A stretch of DNA of 64,000 nucleotides from Aureitalea sp. L0-47 (GCF_026126405.1 NZ_JAFMTQ010000009.1:61290-125289); one strand, 5' to 3'; positions 34,615 to 44,185 are shown, counted from the stretch's first letter. The notes: generated by a model not told the origin, from the sequence alone. Numbers and translations: made by a program.

Positions 34615-34645
34615 TTGATTAACTCAATATGCCTCGCTATATTTA
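34615..34645 (+). promoter_or_regulatory. promoter of the first thioredoxin-fold lipoprotein gene
   Basis: TTG (34615-34617), 20 nt, then TATATTTA (34638-34645). One mismatch to TAnnTTTG, with ideal spacing. It ends 15 nt before the ATG at 34661. Confidence 0.5.
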
Positions 34646-34660
34646 CCAAAAAATATACTT

Positions 34661-35575
34661 ATGCGTTCCTACCTCATTCTTCTCAGTTTTCTGATTCCCT
34701 TGCTAACCGCATGCAAAGACAAGCAAACCGACACAACAGTAGCTGGCGACCCCGTTGAAGAGGCAGTAGCTCCTGATACCGAGGACAAACTGCTTGGGTT
34801 GATCGAGAAGGATGATCTAATGAAACCTGCCTTCGAAGATTGGTTCCAACCTACCTATGAAGACTACCAGGTGAATACCGGACTTGTCGACAGTTTCAAA
34901 GAGGAACTTGCCGAATACGAGATCGAAGTTTTTATGGGCACCTGGTGCGAAGATAGCCAACGTGAGGTCCCTACCTTGTACAAGATCCTTGAAGCCGCCG
35001 ACTTTCCAATGGAACAACTAACCGTAGTGGCTATCGACGACGAGATCGAAAATTATAAACTTAGTCCGGGCAAAGAGGAGTACGGCAAGAACATACATCA
35101 TGTTCCTACCATCATTTTCAATAAGGACGAGGCGGAAGTGAATCGGATCATCGAATACCCGGTACGTACCATTGAAGAAGATATTCCCGTTATTCTGAGT
35201 GAAAATTACCTACCCTATTATTATGTGGCGGATCTCATTCACAATAAATTGAACAGCATGGGTCTGGAGGCCTTCAAAGCAAATATGGAAAGCCTGGCGA
35301 GTGAGTTCGAAGGCAAACCCAGGGATGTGTACGAATTGAATACCTATGCCAAGACCATTTTCCGACAAGGGAAAAAAGAAGAAGGGATCGCGGTGGCGAA
35401 ACTCAACACTATGATCTACCCTGAAGATGCGAACTCCTATGCCGGACTAGGTGCACGATTTTCAGATATGGAACGTTATGAAGAAGCCATAGCCCAATTT
35501 GAAAAAGCCCTGGAACTTGCTCCGGGCGACAGCGAATTCCAGGGATTACTGGACGAAGCCAAAGAAAAACTATAA
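34661..35575 (+). CDS. lipoprotein with one-cysteine thioredoxin fold and TPR
   Basis: A 304-aa lipoprotein (lipobox LLTAC, Cys18). Residues about 80-175 form a thioredoxin-like fold with FMGTWCEDSQREVPTLYKIL, where the usual CxxC is CxDS, and the cis-Pro stretch HVPTIIF. The C-terminal part has TPR-like helices (YAGLGARFSDMERYEEAIAQFEKALELAP). With no second cysteine it is unlikely to be a classical dithiol oxidoreductase. It may bind or reduce in another way (inferred). A paralogue lies at 36776, with a membrane-bound LuxR-type regulator between the two. Confidence 0.8.
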   Translation: MRSYLILLSFLIPLLTACKDKQTDTTVAGDPVEEAVAPDTEDKLLGLIEKDDLMKPAFEDWFQPTYEDYQVNTGLVDSFKEELAEYEIEVFMGTWCEDSQREVPTLYKILEAADFPMEQLTVVAIDDEIENYKLSPGKEEYGKNIHHVPTIIFNKDEAEVNRIIEYPVRTIEEDIPVILSENYLPYYYVADLIHNKLNSMGLEAFKANMESLASEFEGKPRDVYELNTYAKTIFRQGKKEEGIAVAKLNTMIYPEDANSYAGLGARFSDMERYEEAIAQFEKALELAPGDSEFQGLLDEAKEKL

Positions 35576-35577
35576 AA

Positions 35578-36642
35578 TTGAGAGGAGTTTCATTTGTCAT
35601 ACTATGCTTCTTAAGCCTTGCGATACATTCTATTCAGGCGCAATACGAGTTCGACGGCTATGTGGACGATTCCATGATAGAAGGTGAAGTATACCTTTCT
35701 ATGGTGGAAGATTACCGCAAGATCTCGGGCGTCTACCACGAACAGATCATCGCCAAGACGGTACCGGATTCCACAGGATACTTTGTCTTTACGGGCAACA
35801 ATCTCCCGGCTCAGAACCGAATGTACAGGATTCATGTAGATACCTGTCCCGACGGAGAATTCAATGTGTCGCATGTGAGCGGTAATTGCAGCAACAGCAA
35901 GGAAATCGTATTTGTAGCTAACAACACCACTGACCTATCGCTTCCGGTAACCTTCGAAGATGAAATGTTCTGTAAGGTTGTCTCTACTGATGAACGCAGC
36001 AATGCCTTTCTGAAGATCGACTCGCTGAAAAACGATATGCGCTTTGCTTTCAGTAGTTACCGTTCTGAAGCTAACCGAAAACTGAATACCAAGAAGTGGT
36101 TCAGTATACTTCAGCAGTACGGTGAACAACTCAATGAACCCCTTGCTGAGTTATATGTCTACAGCTTCATCAGCGATAGGCGTAGCATTCTTCACGCCTA
36201 CTATTTGGAAGACCTGAAGACCAATGAGTACTATAACAATTTACTTCAAAGATTAATATCAACCTATCCTGAGACAACCTATGCCCTTCAATATGAGGCG
36301 GAGCTAAAGGCAGATCAGTTCCTGGTTCAAACCGCCAGCGAGGCCAAACTCCCGTGGTGGGTTTACTTAGTTGGTTTACTCACTTTACTATCTGTTCTTG
36401 CTAATTTTTATTTCTTCGGAAAGTGGAAAAAGATCAAGAATGCCATCCCGGATGCTTCCAAGGTTTTGTCCAACCAGGAGCAGAAAGTACTCGATCTTAT
36501 CCTGGCCGATAAGACCAATAAGGAGATCGCTACCGAAATGTACGTGAGCGTAAGCACAGTAAAAACCCATATCAACAACCTGTACAAGAAACTGAAGGTC
36601 TCTTCGAGAGATGAAGTAAAAACCTTATATTCAGCCTCTTAA
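35578..36642 (+). CDS. membrane-tethered LuxR-type transcription regulator
   Basis: A 354-aa protein. Signal peptide (ILCFLSLAIHSIQAQ), an exported domain of about 220 residues with four Cys, one membrane helix (about 260-282, WWVYLVGLLTLLSVLANFYFFG), and a LuxR/GerE HTH at the C-terminus (LSNQEQKVLDLILADKTNKEIATEM ... VSTVKTHINNLYKKL). It could sense an envelope signal and act directly on DNA from the membrane. Translation begins at TTG 35578, 2 nt after the upstream stop. No in-frame ATG precedes the signal peptide. Expected to control the flanking thioredoxin-fold genes (inferred). Confidence 0.85.
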   Translation: MRGVSFVILCFLSLAIHSIQAQYEFDGYVDDSMIEGEVYLSMVEDYRKISGVYHEQIIAKTVPDSTGYFVFTGNNLPAQNRMYRIHVDTCPDGEFNVSHVSGNCSNSKEIVFVANNTTDLSLPVTFEDEMFCKVVSTDERSNAFLKIDSLKNDMRFAFSSYRSEANRKLNTKKWFSILQQYGEQLNEPLAELYVYSFISDRRSILHAYYLEDLKTNEYYNNLLQRLISTYPETTYALQYEAELKADQFLVQTASEAKLPWWVYLVGLLTLLSVLANFYFFGKWKKIKNAIPDASKVLSNQEQKVLDLILADKTNKEIATEMYVSVSTVKTHINNLYKKLKVSSRDEVKTLYSAS

Positions 36643-36775
36643 TTTATTTCAACCGGGGGTCTAGCCCTTATTTCAACCCATCTTTCTTCAATTTTTTTCT
36701 GAAGGATAGGCAATTTCGTTCCATCATCAATCTGCCACTTCGCTAAGGCATCGGGGCACAAATTCAGAAACGAAC

Positions 36776-37666
36776 ATGAAAAATCGATTGCTTATCACTA
36801 TGCTACTGTTCACCGGCCTGCTCATTGCTCAGCCAGTTAACAAGGAAATCATCAAAGAAGGAACGAGTCCGAAATTACTGGGGAAAATCAACCAGGAGGG
36901 GCTGTCCAATGGGAGCTACGCGTCCTGGTTCCTGAAAAACCGAAGCGAGTACCAGCCCAATGCTGCCGTTATCAACGAAATTAAAGACCAACTTGCCGAT
37001 TACACCATCGAACTCTTTATGGGAACCTGGTGTGGGGACAGTAAAAGAGAAGTCCCCCGATTCTACAAAGTACTTGAAGCTGCTGAATATCCCCTGGAGC
37101 GTCTCACGGCAGTGGCCGTAGACCGGGACAAAGCCTCCTACAAACAAAGTCCGGGAGGAGAACACGAAGGAAAGAACATTCATAGAGTTCCAACCTTCAT
37201 TTTCTATAAAAATGGCGTGGAAGTGAATCGCATTACGGAGGAGCCAGTGACAACACTGGAGTCGGATATCCTTGAGATCCTGAATGGAAATTACACCCCG
37301 AATTATTCGGGTGTATCCAAGGTTGACGATCTTTTAAAAGAAGTTAGCCTGGAGAAATTCGGAAAGAAATCACTCAAATTACTACCCGAATTGGAAAAGG
37401 TGGTTAAAAACCGCTACGAATTGAATACCTATGCAACAGTTTTATTCTATTCCAAGAGGAAGGAAGAGGGGCTGGCTGTTTACAAACTCAATACCCTGCT
37501 ATTCCCGGATGAGGTGGGTACGCACCTTAGTCTGGCCAATTCCCTTGGGGTCCTTGGGCGTCATTCGGAGGCTATCCATAACTATGAAAATGCCCTGAAG
37601 GTAGACCCGGAAAATGAAGAAGCTGCTGCCTCGCTTGAGTATATAAAATCTCAATCGAAGGAATAA
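36776..37666 (+). CDS. exported thioredoxin-fold/TPR protein, paralogue of 34661
   Basis: 296 aa, with an ordinary signal peptide (LLITMLLFTGLLIAQ) instead of a lipobox. The shared core is FMGTWCGDSKREVPRFYKVLEAAEYPLERLTAVAVDR (first 20 residues differ little from the paralogue) and HRVPTFIFYKNGVEVNRI, again with CxDS rather than CxxC. The C-terminal repeats (LNTLLFPDEVGTHLSLANSL, ENALKVDPENEEAAA) are TPR-like. The 133 bp before it contain two copies of TTATTTCAACC-like sequence (about 36645 and 36668) and no clear promoter. Confidence 0.8.
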   Translation: MKNRLLITMLLFTGLLIAQPVNKEIIKEGTSPKLLGKINQEGLSNGSYASWFLKNRSEYQPNAAVINEIKDQLADYTIELFMGTWCGDSKREVPRFYKVLEAAEYPLERLTAVAVDRDKASYKQSPGGEHEGKNIHRVPTFIFYKNGVEVNRITEEPVTTLESDILEILNGNYTPNYSGVSKVDDLLKEVSLEKFGKKSLKLLPELEKVVKNRYELNTYATVLFYSKRKEEGLAVYKLNTLLFPDEVGTHLSLANSLGVLGRHSEAIHNYENALKVDPENEEAAASLEYIKSQSKE

Positions 37667-37713
37667 CAAGGGGTTTTTCTGAAAGTTATAACACAAAGTT
37701 TTTCGATTTAGGT

Positions 37714-37721
37714 TAATTTTG
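37714..37721 (+). promoter_or_regulatory. -7 box before lysS
   Basis: TAATTTTG matches TAnnTTTG exactly and lies 40 nt before the lysS ATG. No clear TTG at -33. Confidence 0.5.
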
Positions 37722-37761
37722 TGCCGTCTGTGAAAACACGGCTATCAAAAGACGTACACCT

Positions 37762-39456
37762 ATGCAACTTTCAGAACTGGAATTGATACGAAGGGAGAAA
37801 CTTTCCCAACTGAGAAATCTAGGCATCGAACCTTATCCGGCGGCTCTATACCCGGTGGATACCACTTCAGCAAAAATTAAACAGGAATTTGAAGAAGGAA
37901 AAAAGGTGAATTTAGCCGGCCGGCTTATGTCGAGACGCATCCAGGGGAAGGCCTCTTTTGCAGAACTTCAGGACGGTGAGGGAAGAATCCAGGTATACTT
38001 CAACAGGGACGAGATCTGTCCGGGCGAAGACAAAACTCATTATAACGAGGTATATAAAAAACTACTCGACATCGGTGATTTTATCGGTGTGGAAGGTGAA
38101 TTGTTTACAACTCAGGTAGGCGAAAAGACAGTAATGGTGAAGAATTTCACCCTACTTTCTAAAGCACTAAAACCATTACCTCAACCCAGGGTTGATTCAG
38201 AAGGAAAAGTGCACGATGCCTTTACCGATCCCGAGCAGCGCTACAGGCAGCGTTATGCCGACCTGGTCGTGAATCCACATGTAAAAGACGTCTTTGTAAA
38301 AAGAACGAAGCTCTTCACCGCCATGCGTGATTTCTTCAACAAACACGGCTATTTTGAAGTGGAAACCCCTATACTACAACCCATACCCGGAGGAGCGGCT
38401 GCAAGACCATTCGTTACACACCACAATACCCTGGACATGCCGTTGTATTTGCGGATCGCCAACGAATTGTATTTGAAAAGACTGATCGTAGGTGGTTTCG
38501 ACGGGGTGTACGAATTCTCCAAGAACTTCAGAAATGAAGGAATGGACAGAACTCACAACCCGGAGTTCACGGCCATGGAGATCTATGTAGCTTACAAGGA
38601 CTACAACTGGATGATGGAATTCTGTGAGCAATTGCTGGAATTCTGTGCAGAGCAGGTAAACGGTACCACGGAGGCTACTTTCGGAGAGCATACCATAAAC
38701 TTTAAGGCACCCTATCCGCGAGTAACCATGACCGACGCCATTAAACAATTCACTGGTTTTGATATTACCGGCAAGACTGAGGAGGAAATTCGCGCAGCGG
38801 CTGAAAAGATGGGCGTTGAAGTAGATCCTTCAATGGGTAAAGGAAAGCTTATAGACGAGATCTTCGGTGAGAAATGTGAAGGTAACTTTATACAGCCCAC
38901 CTTCATCATGGACTATCCCAAAGAAATGAGTCCATTGTGTAAAGAACATCGTAGCGATCCGGAACTTACGGAGCGTTTCGAACTCATGATCTGTGGAAAA
39001 GAAGTAGCCAATGCCTACAGCGAGTTAAACGACCCAATCGATCAACGGGAGCGATTTGAAGACCAGTTAAAGTTGGCCGACCGCGGAGATGATGAAGCCA
39101 TGTTTATCGATAACGACTTCATCAGGGCCCTGGAATACGGCATGCCTCCTACGAGTGGGATGGGAATTGGAATGGACCGCCTTGTGATGTTCCTTTCTAA
39201 TAATGCTTCCATACAGGAAGTGCTGTTCTTCCCTCAAATGAAACCTGAGAAGAAGCAGGTAGCTTTGAACGATGAGGAAAAACATGTTTTGGAACTTCTC
39301 AGAAAGAATTCACCTGTTCACCTGGTCGAGCTAAAAGCAGAGACCGGTCTCTCCAATAAGAAATGGGACAAGGCCATTAAGCACCTAACCAAGAATAACC
39401 TGGCTAAGGTGGAGAAGACAGATGATGGTTTGTTTGTTGAGATAGTTGGAGAATGA
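37762..39456 (+). CDS. lysS: lysyl-tRNA synthetase, class II
   Basis: A 564-aa cytoplasmic enzyme that charges tRNA-Lys. An OB-fold anticodon-binding domain ([22 protein letters not shown]) precedes the class II core: motif 1 region with [23 protein letters not shown], motif 2 [20 protein letters not shown] and motif 3 [15 protein letters not shown]-terminal extension of about 60 residues ([25 protein letters not shown]) looks like a winged-helix add-on, as often seen in flavobacterial LysS. Followed by a strong terminator. Confidence 0.96.
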   Translation: MQLSELELIRREKLSQLRNLGIEPYPAALYPVDTTSAKIKQEFEEGKKVNLAGRLMSRRIQGKASFAELQDGEGRIQVYFNRDEICPGEDKTHYNEVYKKLLDIGDFIGVEGELFTTQVGEKTVMVKNFTLLSKALKPLPQPRVDSEGKVHDAFTDPEQRYRQRYADLVVNPHVKDVFVKRTKLFTAMRDFFNKHGYFEVETPILQPIPGGAAARPFVTHHNTLDMPLYLRIANELYLKRLIVGGFDGVYEFSKNFRNEGMDRTHNPEFTAMEIYVAYKDYNWMMEFCEQLLEFCAEQVNGTTEATFGEHTINFKAPYPRVTMTDAIKQFTGFDITGKTEEEIRAAAEKMGVEVDPSMGKGKLIDEIFGEKCEGNFIQPTFIMDYPKEMSPLCKEHRSDPELTERFELMICGKEVANAYSELNDPIDQRERFEDQLKLADRGDDEAMFIDNDFIRALEYGMPPTSGMGIGMDRLVMFLSNNASIQEVLFFPQMKPEKKQVALNDEEKHVLELLRKNSPVHLVELKAETGLSNKKWDKAIKHLTKNNLAKVEKTDDGLFVEIVGE

Positions 39457-39466
39457 AATAATTGAT

Positions 39467-39498
39467 AAAGGATTTACTTAAGGGTAAATCCTTTTTTT
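39467..39498 (+). terminator. intrinsic terminator of lysS
   Basis: AAAGGATTTAC (39467-39477) pairs perfectly with GTAAATCCTTT (39484-39494), with a TTAAGG loop, followed by more T. Confidence 0.85.
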
Positions 39499-39677
39499 CT
39501 ACTTTTAAGTAGTTGATTTTTGTAGATAAAACTTCTTTTATAGTTTCGAATTGCTCCCTTAAGGAAATGTAATGGTTAGTTGTATTTTTCTAAATATTAA
39601 TACAATAAAATCGTATCTTTAGTCTTACAAAAAAATGATTATGATTTAGAAAATAAAATAATCTAAATCATATAATC

Positions 39678-41678
39678 ATGAATAAAATATTCTTCCTTCT
39701 TTGTTTTCTATTTTCAGCTAATTTAAGTTATTCTTCCGGCCATTTATTGAATAAGATTAAAGATAATCACGCTCTAATTGGCAATGAAGATTTGAATGTG
39801 AGCGTAAAAACAGCAAAAGATATTTATAATGAACTTGAAGAAATCACAGTGGTTTTTTCAGGATTCCCTGGAGGCGAAAATGATTGGATTACGTTAATTA
39901 ACCCTAGTTCTGCCGCAAGAGACTATGGAAATTGGAAATACACAAAAGGTGTAACAGATGGCACATTAACTTTTAAAGGATTGCAAGTGGGTGATTATGA
40001 GGTGAGAGCCTTTTTTGGTACAGATTTTACGATCCAAGCCAGATATCCTTTTAAAGTAATAAAAAGTACTAATCTTGAATCTCAACAGGGAACAATTGAT
40101 AGAAGTCCTGCCAAAAACTTTCTATATTCTTTGATCGAGAGGTTAGATAAGCTTGAAGATCTGAAAAACAGTCCTGATTGGGGAAGTGAAGAGATAATGT
40201 TGCAATATTCCGGATTTTTAGAAACTGCACCTATTCACCTACGAAATGTAAAAACGTATGATCCAAATTTTGATGTAAGTGACTTGCAAACAAGATTAGA
40301 TGGATATCAAACCTATTATGATAATAATTTAGGTACTGTAAATGACTATAACTTAGCAAAAGCAGAATTTGAAAAACTTATTTTATCAAAAAGCTGGCAA
40401 CTTTCGAATCTGTTAGATGATAAACTTGGAAGTGGTGCAGAATGGGTTCACAGCTATTATAACACATCTAATTATTTAAAAGCAGCTACTGAAATTGACT
40501 ACCCAAATTTATTGAAAATAACGACTGAAGGAGATGCTAAATTTAAAGGACATAACCTGGATTCCAAAGTTCAAACTGTAAAAGCATTTGAACGAAACTA
40601 TGCCGCCTACTACAATGAAACATTACAAGTTGTTATTAATGGATTAATTGAAGGAGCATTTGAAAATAAAACGGGAAATGAACGTGAAGCGATTAAATAT
40701 ATAGAGCAAGCCAAACAATTAAGTGAAGCTGCAATTCTGATATTACCCGAAGATTCTAATGTCAACAGCTTACATAAGCAAATGATGACAGCTTATGAAA
40801 GCCTCACCGAGAACATTTATAAAAATATTTTTACCAGTGATTTTCATAAAAATAATATAGGCAAAGTGGTGTTTTTTAGTAAAAGGCCTAAGATTAAATC
40901 TGAAAACATCTCAACGGTAAAAGATCTTTATAAGGCAGGTGATTTTATTTATGCTATGGCCTATTTAGAAGGCAGTTTCAAGGATTTAGCTAGTGCAAGA
41001 AACGCTATTAAGGTAACCACTAGTATTTACGTAGATGGAACAGAAAAAACATCTCATGAGTTTAGTATGAGTTGGGAAAGTTTAAAAGAAAACAAAACGT
41101 ATTTGTATATGGAAATTATTCCAGATCCTGCAACAAATACACATAGCGGTCCTGCTAAATTTTCAAAAACTCTAGCTAATATTTCTCCTCGAAATCACGA
41201 AATAAAAGTAACCCTAACTGGACTTGGAATTGGACTAAGCAATATTATTCCATTTGCTGAAGGGACATTCACGTTAGATTGCAGTACCGGACGGGATCAA
41301 CTAGCAAATTATGCCATAAAATACAGGGAGAAGAATCTCGCAGGTGTTTATATGCCTGGCGCTAAAATGAATAATCCTGATTTAACACAATCAATGAAAC
41401 AAGCTTTAATAAATGAAGGGTGGGAAGATAATAAGAAAGTTCAGCGTATAGTAATCACAGATAATAATTGGAAGATATACAAGCACACTATAACTGGAAA
41501 AACCATATACAGGACCATTCCTGCAGCAGTCGCATTTAAAACTTCTGAAGGTGAATGCAAGTATTGGAATCTAACTTTTAAACAAGTTTACAATGGAACC
41601 AGTTATGAAAATACAATCGTTGGAGGTGTTGGTAGTATTGAAGATCTTTCATGTAATAATGTAAATAAACAGATTTAA
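39678..41678 (+). CDS. AT-rich orphan exported protein, unknown
   Basis: A 666-aa protein with a signal peptide (FFLLCFLFSANLSYSS). Residues about 40-130 look like a beta-sandwich (VVFSGFPGGENDWITLI, GLQVGDYEVRAFFG). A long helical middle follows, then a beta-rich end with several Cys. Base use is clearly AT-richer than lysS before it and the genes after 41729, which suggests horizontal gain. No domain I can name beyond the likely carbohydrate-binding-like N-terminus. The gap 39499-39677 is AT-rich without a clear promoter. Confidence 0.75.
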   Translation: MNKIFFLLCFLFSANLSYSSGHLLNKIKDNHALIGNEDLNVSVKTAKDIYNELEEITVVFSGFPGGENDWITLINPSSAARDYGNWKYTKGVTDGTLTFKGLQVGDYEVRAFFGTDFTIQARYPFKVIKSTNLESQQGTIDRSPAKNFLYSLIERLDKLEDLKNSPDWGSEEIMLQYSGFLETAPIHLRNVKTYDPNFDVSDLQTRLDGYQTYYDNNLGTVNDYNLAKAEFEKLILSKSWQLSNLLDDKLGSGAEWVHSYYNTSNYLKAATEIDYPNLLKITTEGDAKFKGHNLDSKVQTVKAFERNYAAYYNETLQVVINGLIEGAFENKTGNEREAIKYIEQAKQLSEAAILILPEDSNVNSLHKQMMTAYESLTENIYKNIFTSDFHKNNIGKVVFFSKRPKIKSENISTVKDLYKAGDFIYAMAYLEGSFKDLASARNAIKVTTSIYVDGTEKTSHEFSMSWESLKENKTYLYMEIIPDPATNTHSGPAKFSKTLANISPRNHEIKVTLTGLGIGLSNIIPFAEGTFTLDCSTGRDQLANYAIKYREKNLAGVYMPGAKMNNPDLTQSMKQALINEGWEDNKKVQRIVITDNNWKIYKHTITGKTIYRTIPAAVAFKTSEGECKYWNLTFKQVYNGTSYENTIVGGVGSIEDLSCNNVNKQI

Positions 41679-41728
41679 TAAATTTTTAATTTATTTCTAG
41701 CTATTTTGTTCTGAGTTAACAAGAAAAA

Positions 41729-42163
41729 GTGAGACGTTTCGGATTTTTTATGTGCTCTCTTGTTGTCGTTATCACGACTACGCTACTAGTCAACGGTTCC
41801 GATTTGTTGGTTTATGCTGTGATCGAAGATCCTTTTATCCCTCTCGGAAATGTCCTCACCTGGCTGGCTATGATCGCCTTGCCCTTGAGTTTGTACCTGG
41901 GTGTAAGGCGCTTTCGAATGCCGCGATCGAAAGTAGATCGTATCTTAAAAGTTCTTTTAATAATAGCGATTGTACTCGGCGTAATATGGTATCCCGTTAG
42001 CTGGGCCCTAGCCGATAATCTCTCGGGAAGTTTCGGAGGGAATGGAGTTTTCAGAGGGAGTGCTCGTGCCGGAGAGTACTACTGGTTTTATACATACACA
42101 GTTGTGGGATTTCCATTATTACTTTGGATATTTCATTTATTGCTGCGACTTTTCAGAAAATAA
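41729..42163 (+). CDS. small four-helix membrane protein, unknown
   Basis: 144 aa beginning at GTG 41729 (MRRFGFFMCSLVVVITTTLLV). It has four hydrophobic segments and a basic loop (GVRRFRMPRSKVDRILK) between the second and third. Its base composition returns to that of the chromosome. Function not recognisable. It stands alone between the AT-rich orphan and the marR-type gene. Confidence 0.65.
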   Translation: MRRFGFFMCSLVVVITTTLLVNGSDLLVYAVIEDPFIPLGNVLTWLAMIALPLSLYLGVRRFRMPRSKVDRILKVLLIIAIVLGVIWYPVSWALADNLSGSFGGNGVFRGSARAGEYYWFYTYTVVGFPLLLWIFHLLLRLFRK

Positions 42164-42207
42164 ACTTCATCACAAAACAACAAGTTTCTAAAAACTCCGT
42201 TAAAGTT

Positions 42208-42239
42208 TTGTAATATATTTGATATATCAATTATATTTG
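42208..42239 (+). promoter_or_regulatory. promoter with internal palindromic operator for the MarR-S41 pair
   Basis: TTG (42208-42210), 21 nt, then TATATTTG (42232-42239) is a good Bacteroidota promoter, 17 nt before the marR-type ATG. The spacer contains the perfect 12-bp palindrome TTGATATATCAA (42219-42230), well placed for repression by the dimeric MarR protein encoded next (inferred). Confidence 0.65.
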
Positions 42240-42256
42240 TCTCAAATAATTAATTA

Positions 42257-42697
42257 ATGAAGTTAAAGCTCCCTTCGGAAACGGTGTTTCATACAATTGA
42301 AAGTACCATCAAGGAATACAGAAAATTTGCCCAGCAAAATATTTCCGAAGCAATTCCGGAAATGACCATAGACCAGGGGTTGGTATTATTGTTTCTGAAC
42401 AAATTCCCGGAGATGACCCAAAAGGAGATCGCCGAACTGGTGTTTAAGGACAACGCTTCCATGACACGCATGATCAATACCATGGTAAAGAAGAATTTTA
42501 TTAAACGATCCATGAACGACAGCGACCGAAGGCGCTATAAACTGGAAATAACAACAAAAGGAAAGGAAGTACTTGAAACCCTTCCTCCTATCATTCATCA
42601 CAACAGAAATTCATCATTAAAAGGAATATCAAAAAACGAACTGGAGCAATTGCAGGCTATCCTCAACAAGATACGTCTGAATTGCCAAAACAAGTAA
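42257..42697 (+). CDS. MarR-family transcription regulator
   Basis: A 146-aa winged-helix regulator. It has the helix-turn-helix MTQKEIAELVFKDNASMTRMINTMVKK, the wing FIKRSMNDSDRRRYKLEITTKGKEVLE with the usual DxRRxxLxxTxxG form, and a helical dimerisation region at the C-terminus. It lies 4 nt before the S41 peptidase gene and after a palindrome-bearing promoter, which suggests autoregulation together with the peptidase. Ligand unknown. Confidence 0.92.
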   Translation: MKLKLPSETVFHTIESTIKEYRKFAQQNISEAIPEMTIDQGLVLLFLNKFPEMTQKEIAELVFKDNASMTRMINTMVKKNFIKRSMNDSDRRRYKLEITTKGKEVLETLPPIIHHNRNSSLKGISKNELEQLQAILNKIRLNCQNK

Positions 42698-42701
42698 CAC
42701 T

Positions 42702-44033
42702 ATGAAAATCTACAACACCCTAACACTGGTCCTAACCGGCCTGATAATATTAATGGCCGCTAGTTGTTTGCAAGCACAGAACACACCTGTGACCTCCGCC
42801 GAAAAAGCTTTGGTGATCGACTCCGTAAGCAGCAAACTGAACAGCAATTACGTTTTCCCGGAAGTCGCCAAAAAGATGTCGGCCGATCTTCAAAGCAAAC
42901 TTAAGAGCGGTGCTTATAATACCATAAGCGACCCAAATCAATTCGCCACCAAACTCACCGAAGATCTGCAAGCCATTAGTAAGGACAAGCACCTTCGTGT
43001 TTCCTTTGCACCACAGCAGATCCAGGAACAGGAGCAAACGGTAAGTCCGGAAGACAGCATTAAGTTTATGAACCGGTGGATCAACCAGATGAAACGAAAT
43101 AATTTCGGCTTCAAGAAAGTAAAGATCATGGACGGTAATATTGGCTACCTCGACCTGCGGAGTTTCTCAAATGTGGAATTCGCGGGACCCACCGCTGTTG
43201 CAGCCATGAACTATCTCAGTAATAGCGATGCCATCATCATTGATCTTCGTAAGAATGGAGGCGGAAGCCCTGCCATGATACAGCTGATCTCCAGCTACCT
43301 CTTTGGAAGTGAGCCCGTTCACCTCAACAATTTTTACTGGCGCCCTTCTGATGAAACCACCCAAACCTGGACCCTGCCTCACGTGAGCGGAGAGCGTAGC
43401 CCGGACACCCCCGTTTATGTGCTTACGAGCAGCAGTACTTTTTCAGCTGCGGAAGAGTTCAGTTATAATTTAAAGAACCTCGATCGTGCCACTCTGGTTG
43501 GAGAAACTACAGGAGGTGGTGCCCATCCCGGAGGATCACGGGCCGCTACGGATAGATTCATGGTTTGGCTGCCGATTGGACGGGCCATTAATCCAATTAC
43601 GAACACAAACTGGGAGGGAACTGGCGTAAGTCCGCACATAGAAGTACCCTCCCAGGATGCATTGGACGTTGCTTACGTTAAAGCATTGGAGTCGTTAAAA
43701 GAAAAGCACAAGGACGACGAGGAAATGGCGACCTACTACGAGTGGCCCATGGTCGCACTTAAAGTACAGCAAAACCCTGTTTCTCTGGATACAAAAACAC
43801 TCAAGAAATATGCGGGCAGCTACGGTCCTCGAAATGTCATGTTCGAAAACGGGAAGCTCTACTACCAGCGTGGCACCAACCCGAAATACGAACTATACCC
43901 ATATAGCGATAACGAATTTATGCTGAAAGGTCTGGAGACCTTCAGAATTCGTTTCCTGTCAGAAAATAATAAGGTAGTTGCCTTGCAAGGATTGTACGAC
44001 AACGGACAAACCGACAAAAATCTTAGGGATTAA
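42702..44033 (+). CDS. S41 (IRBP/tail-specific) family peptidase
   Basis: A 443-aa exported serine peptidase of the interphotoreceptor-retinoid-binding-protein type. It has a signal peptide with MAASCLQAQ, either a lipobox (ASC) or an SPI site (LQAQ). An N-terminal helical bundle precedes the catalytic domain with GNIGYLDLRSF, IIDLRKNGGGSPAMIQLISSYLF, LTSSSTFSAAEEF (the last Ser before AAE is the nucleophile) and GETTGGGAHPGG. The last 90 residues form a small beta domain. In an operon with the MarR-type gene, so its level is probably controlled by it. Confidence 0.88.
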   Translation: MKIYNTLTLVLTGLIILMAASCLQAQNTPVTSAEKALVIDSVSSKLNSNYVFPEVAKKMSADLQSKLKSGAYNTISDPNQFATKLTEDLQAISKDKHLRVSFAPQQIQEQEQTVSPEDSIKFMNRWINQMKRNNFGFKKVKIMDGNIGYLDLRSFSNVEFAGPTAVAAMNYLSNSDAIIIDLRKNGGGSPAMIQLISSYLFGSEPVHLNNFYWRPSDETTQTWTLPHVSGERSPDTPVYVLTSSSTFSAAEEFSYNLKNLDRATLVGETTGGGAHPGGSRAATDRFMVWLPIGRAINPITNTNWEGTGVSPHIEVPSQDALDVAYVKALESLKEKHKDDEEMATYYEWPMVALKVQQNPVSLDTKTLKKYAGSYGPRNVMFENGKLYYQRGTNPKYELYPYSDNEFMLKGLETFRIRFLSENNKVVALQGLYDNGQTDKNLRD

Positions 44034-44090
44034 GAATCCCTCGGACCAATAAACTATGACTGAGGCTGTTTGAAGTGTTTGATATTGTTC

Positions 44091-44157
44091 TGCTGAATTT
44101 AATTCAGAATCTATTTGATTGAATGATTTAAAAAGATTCTGAAACAAGTTCAGACAG
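44091..44157. repeat. REP-like composite inverted repeat
   Basis: CTGAATTTAATTCAG (44093-44107) and, about 30 nt later, AGATTCTGAAACAAGTTCAG (44134-44153) are two hairpin arms in inverted order, with AGAATCT/AGATTCT flanks. Same design as the element at 11946-12033. It lies between the S41 peptidase and the convergent CPBP gene, where a T run (44180-44186) follows. Confidence 0.6.
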
Positions 44158-44185
44158 GCAATGATATATCTTCAGGCAGTCTTTT

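Noticed and set aside
34335..34622. Plus-strand 95-aa frame
   Set aside because: It is the shadow of the YqaE/Pmp3 gene on the other strand, which has a clear family signature.
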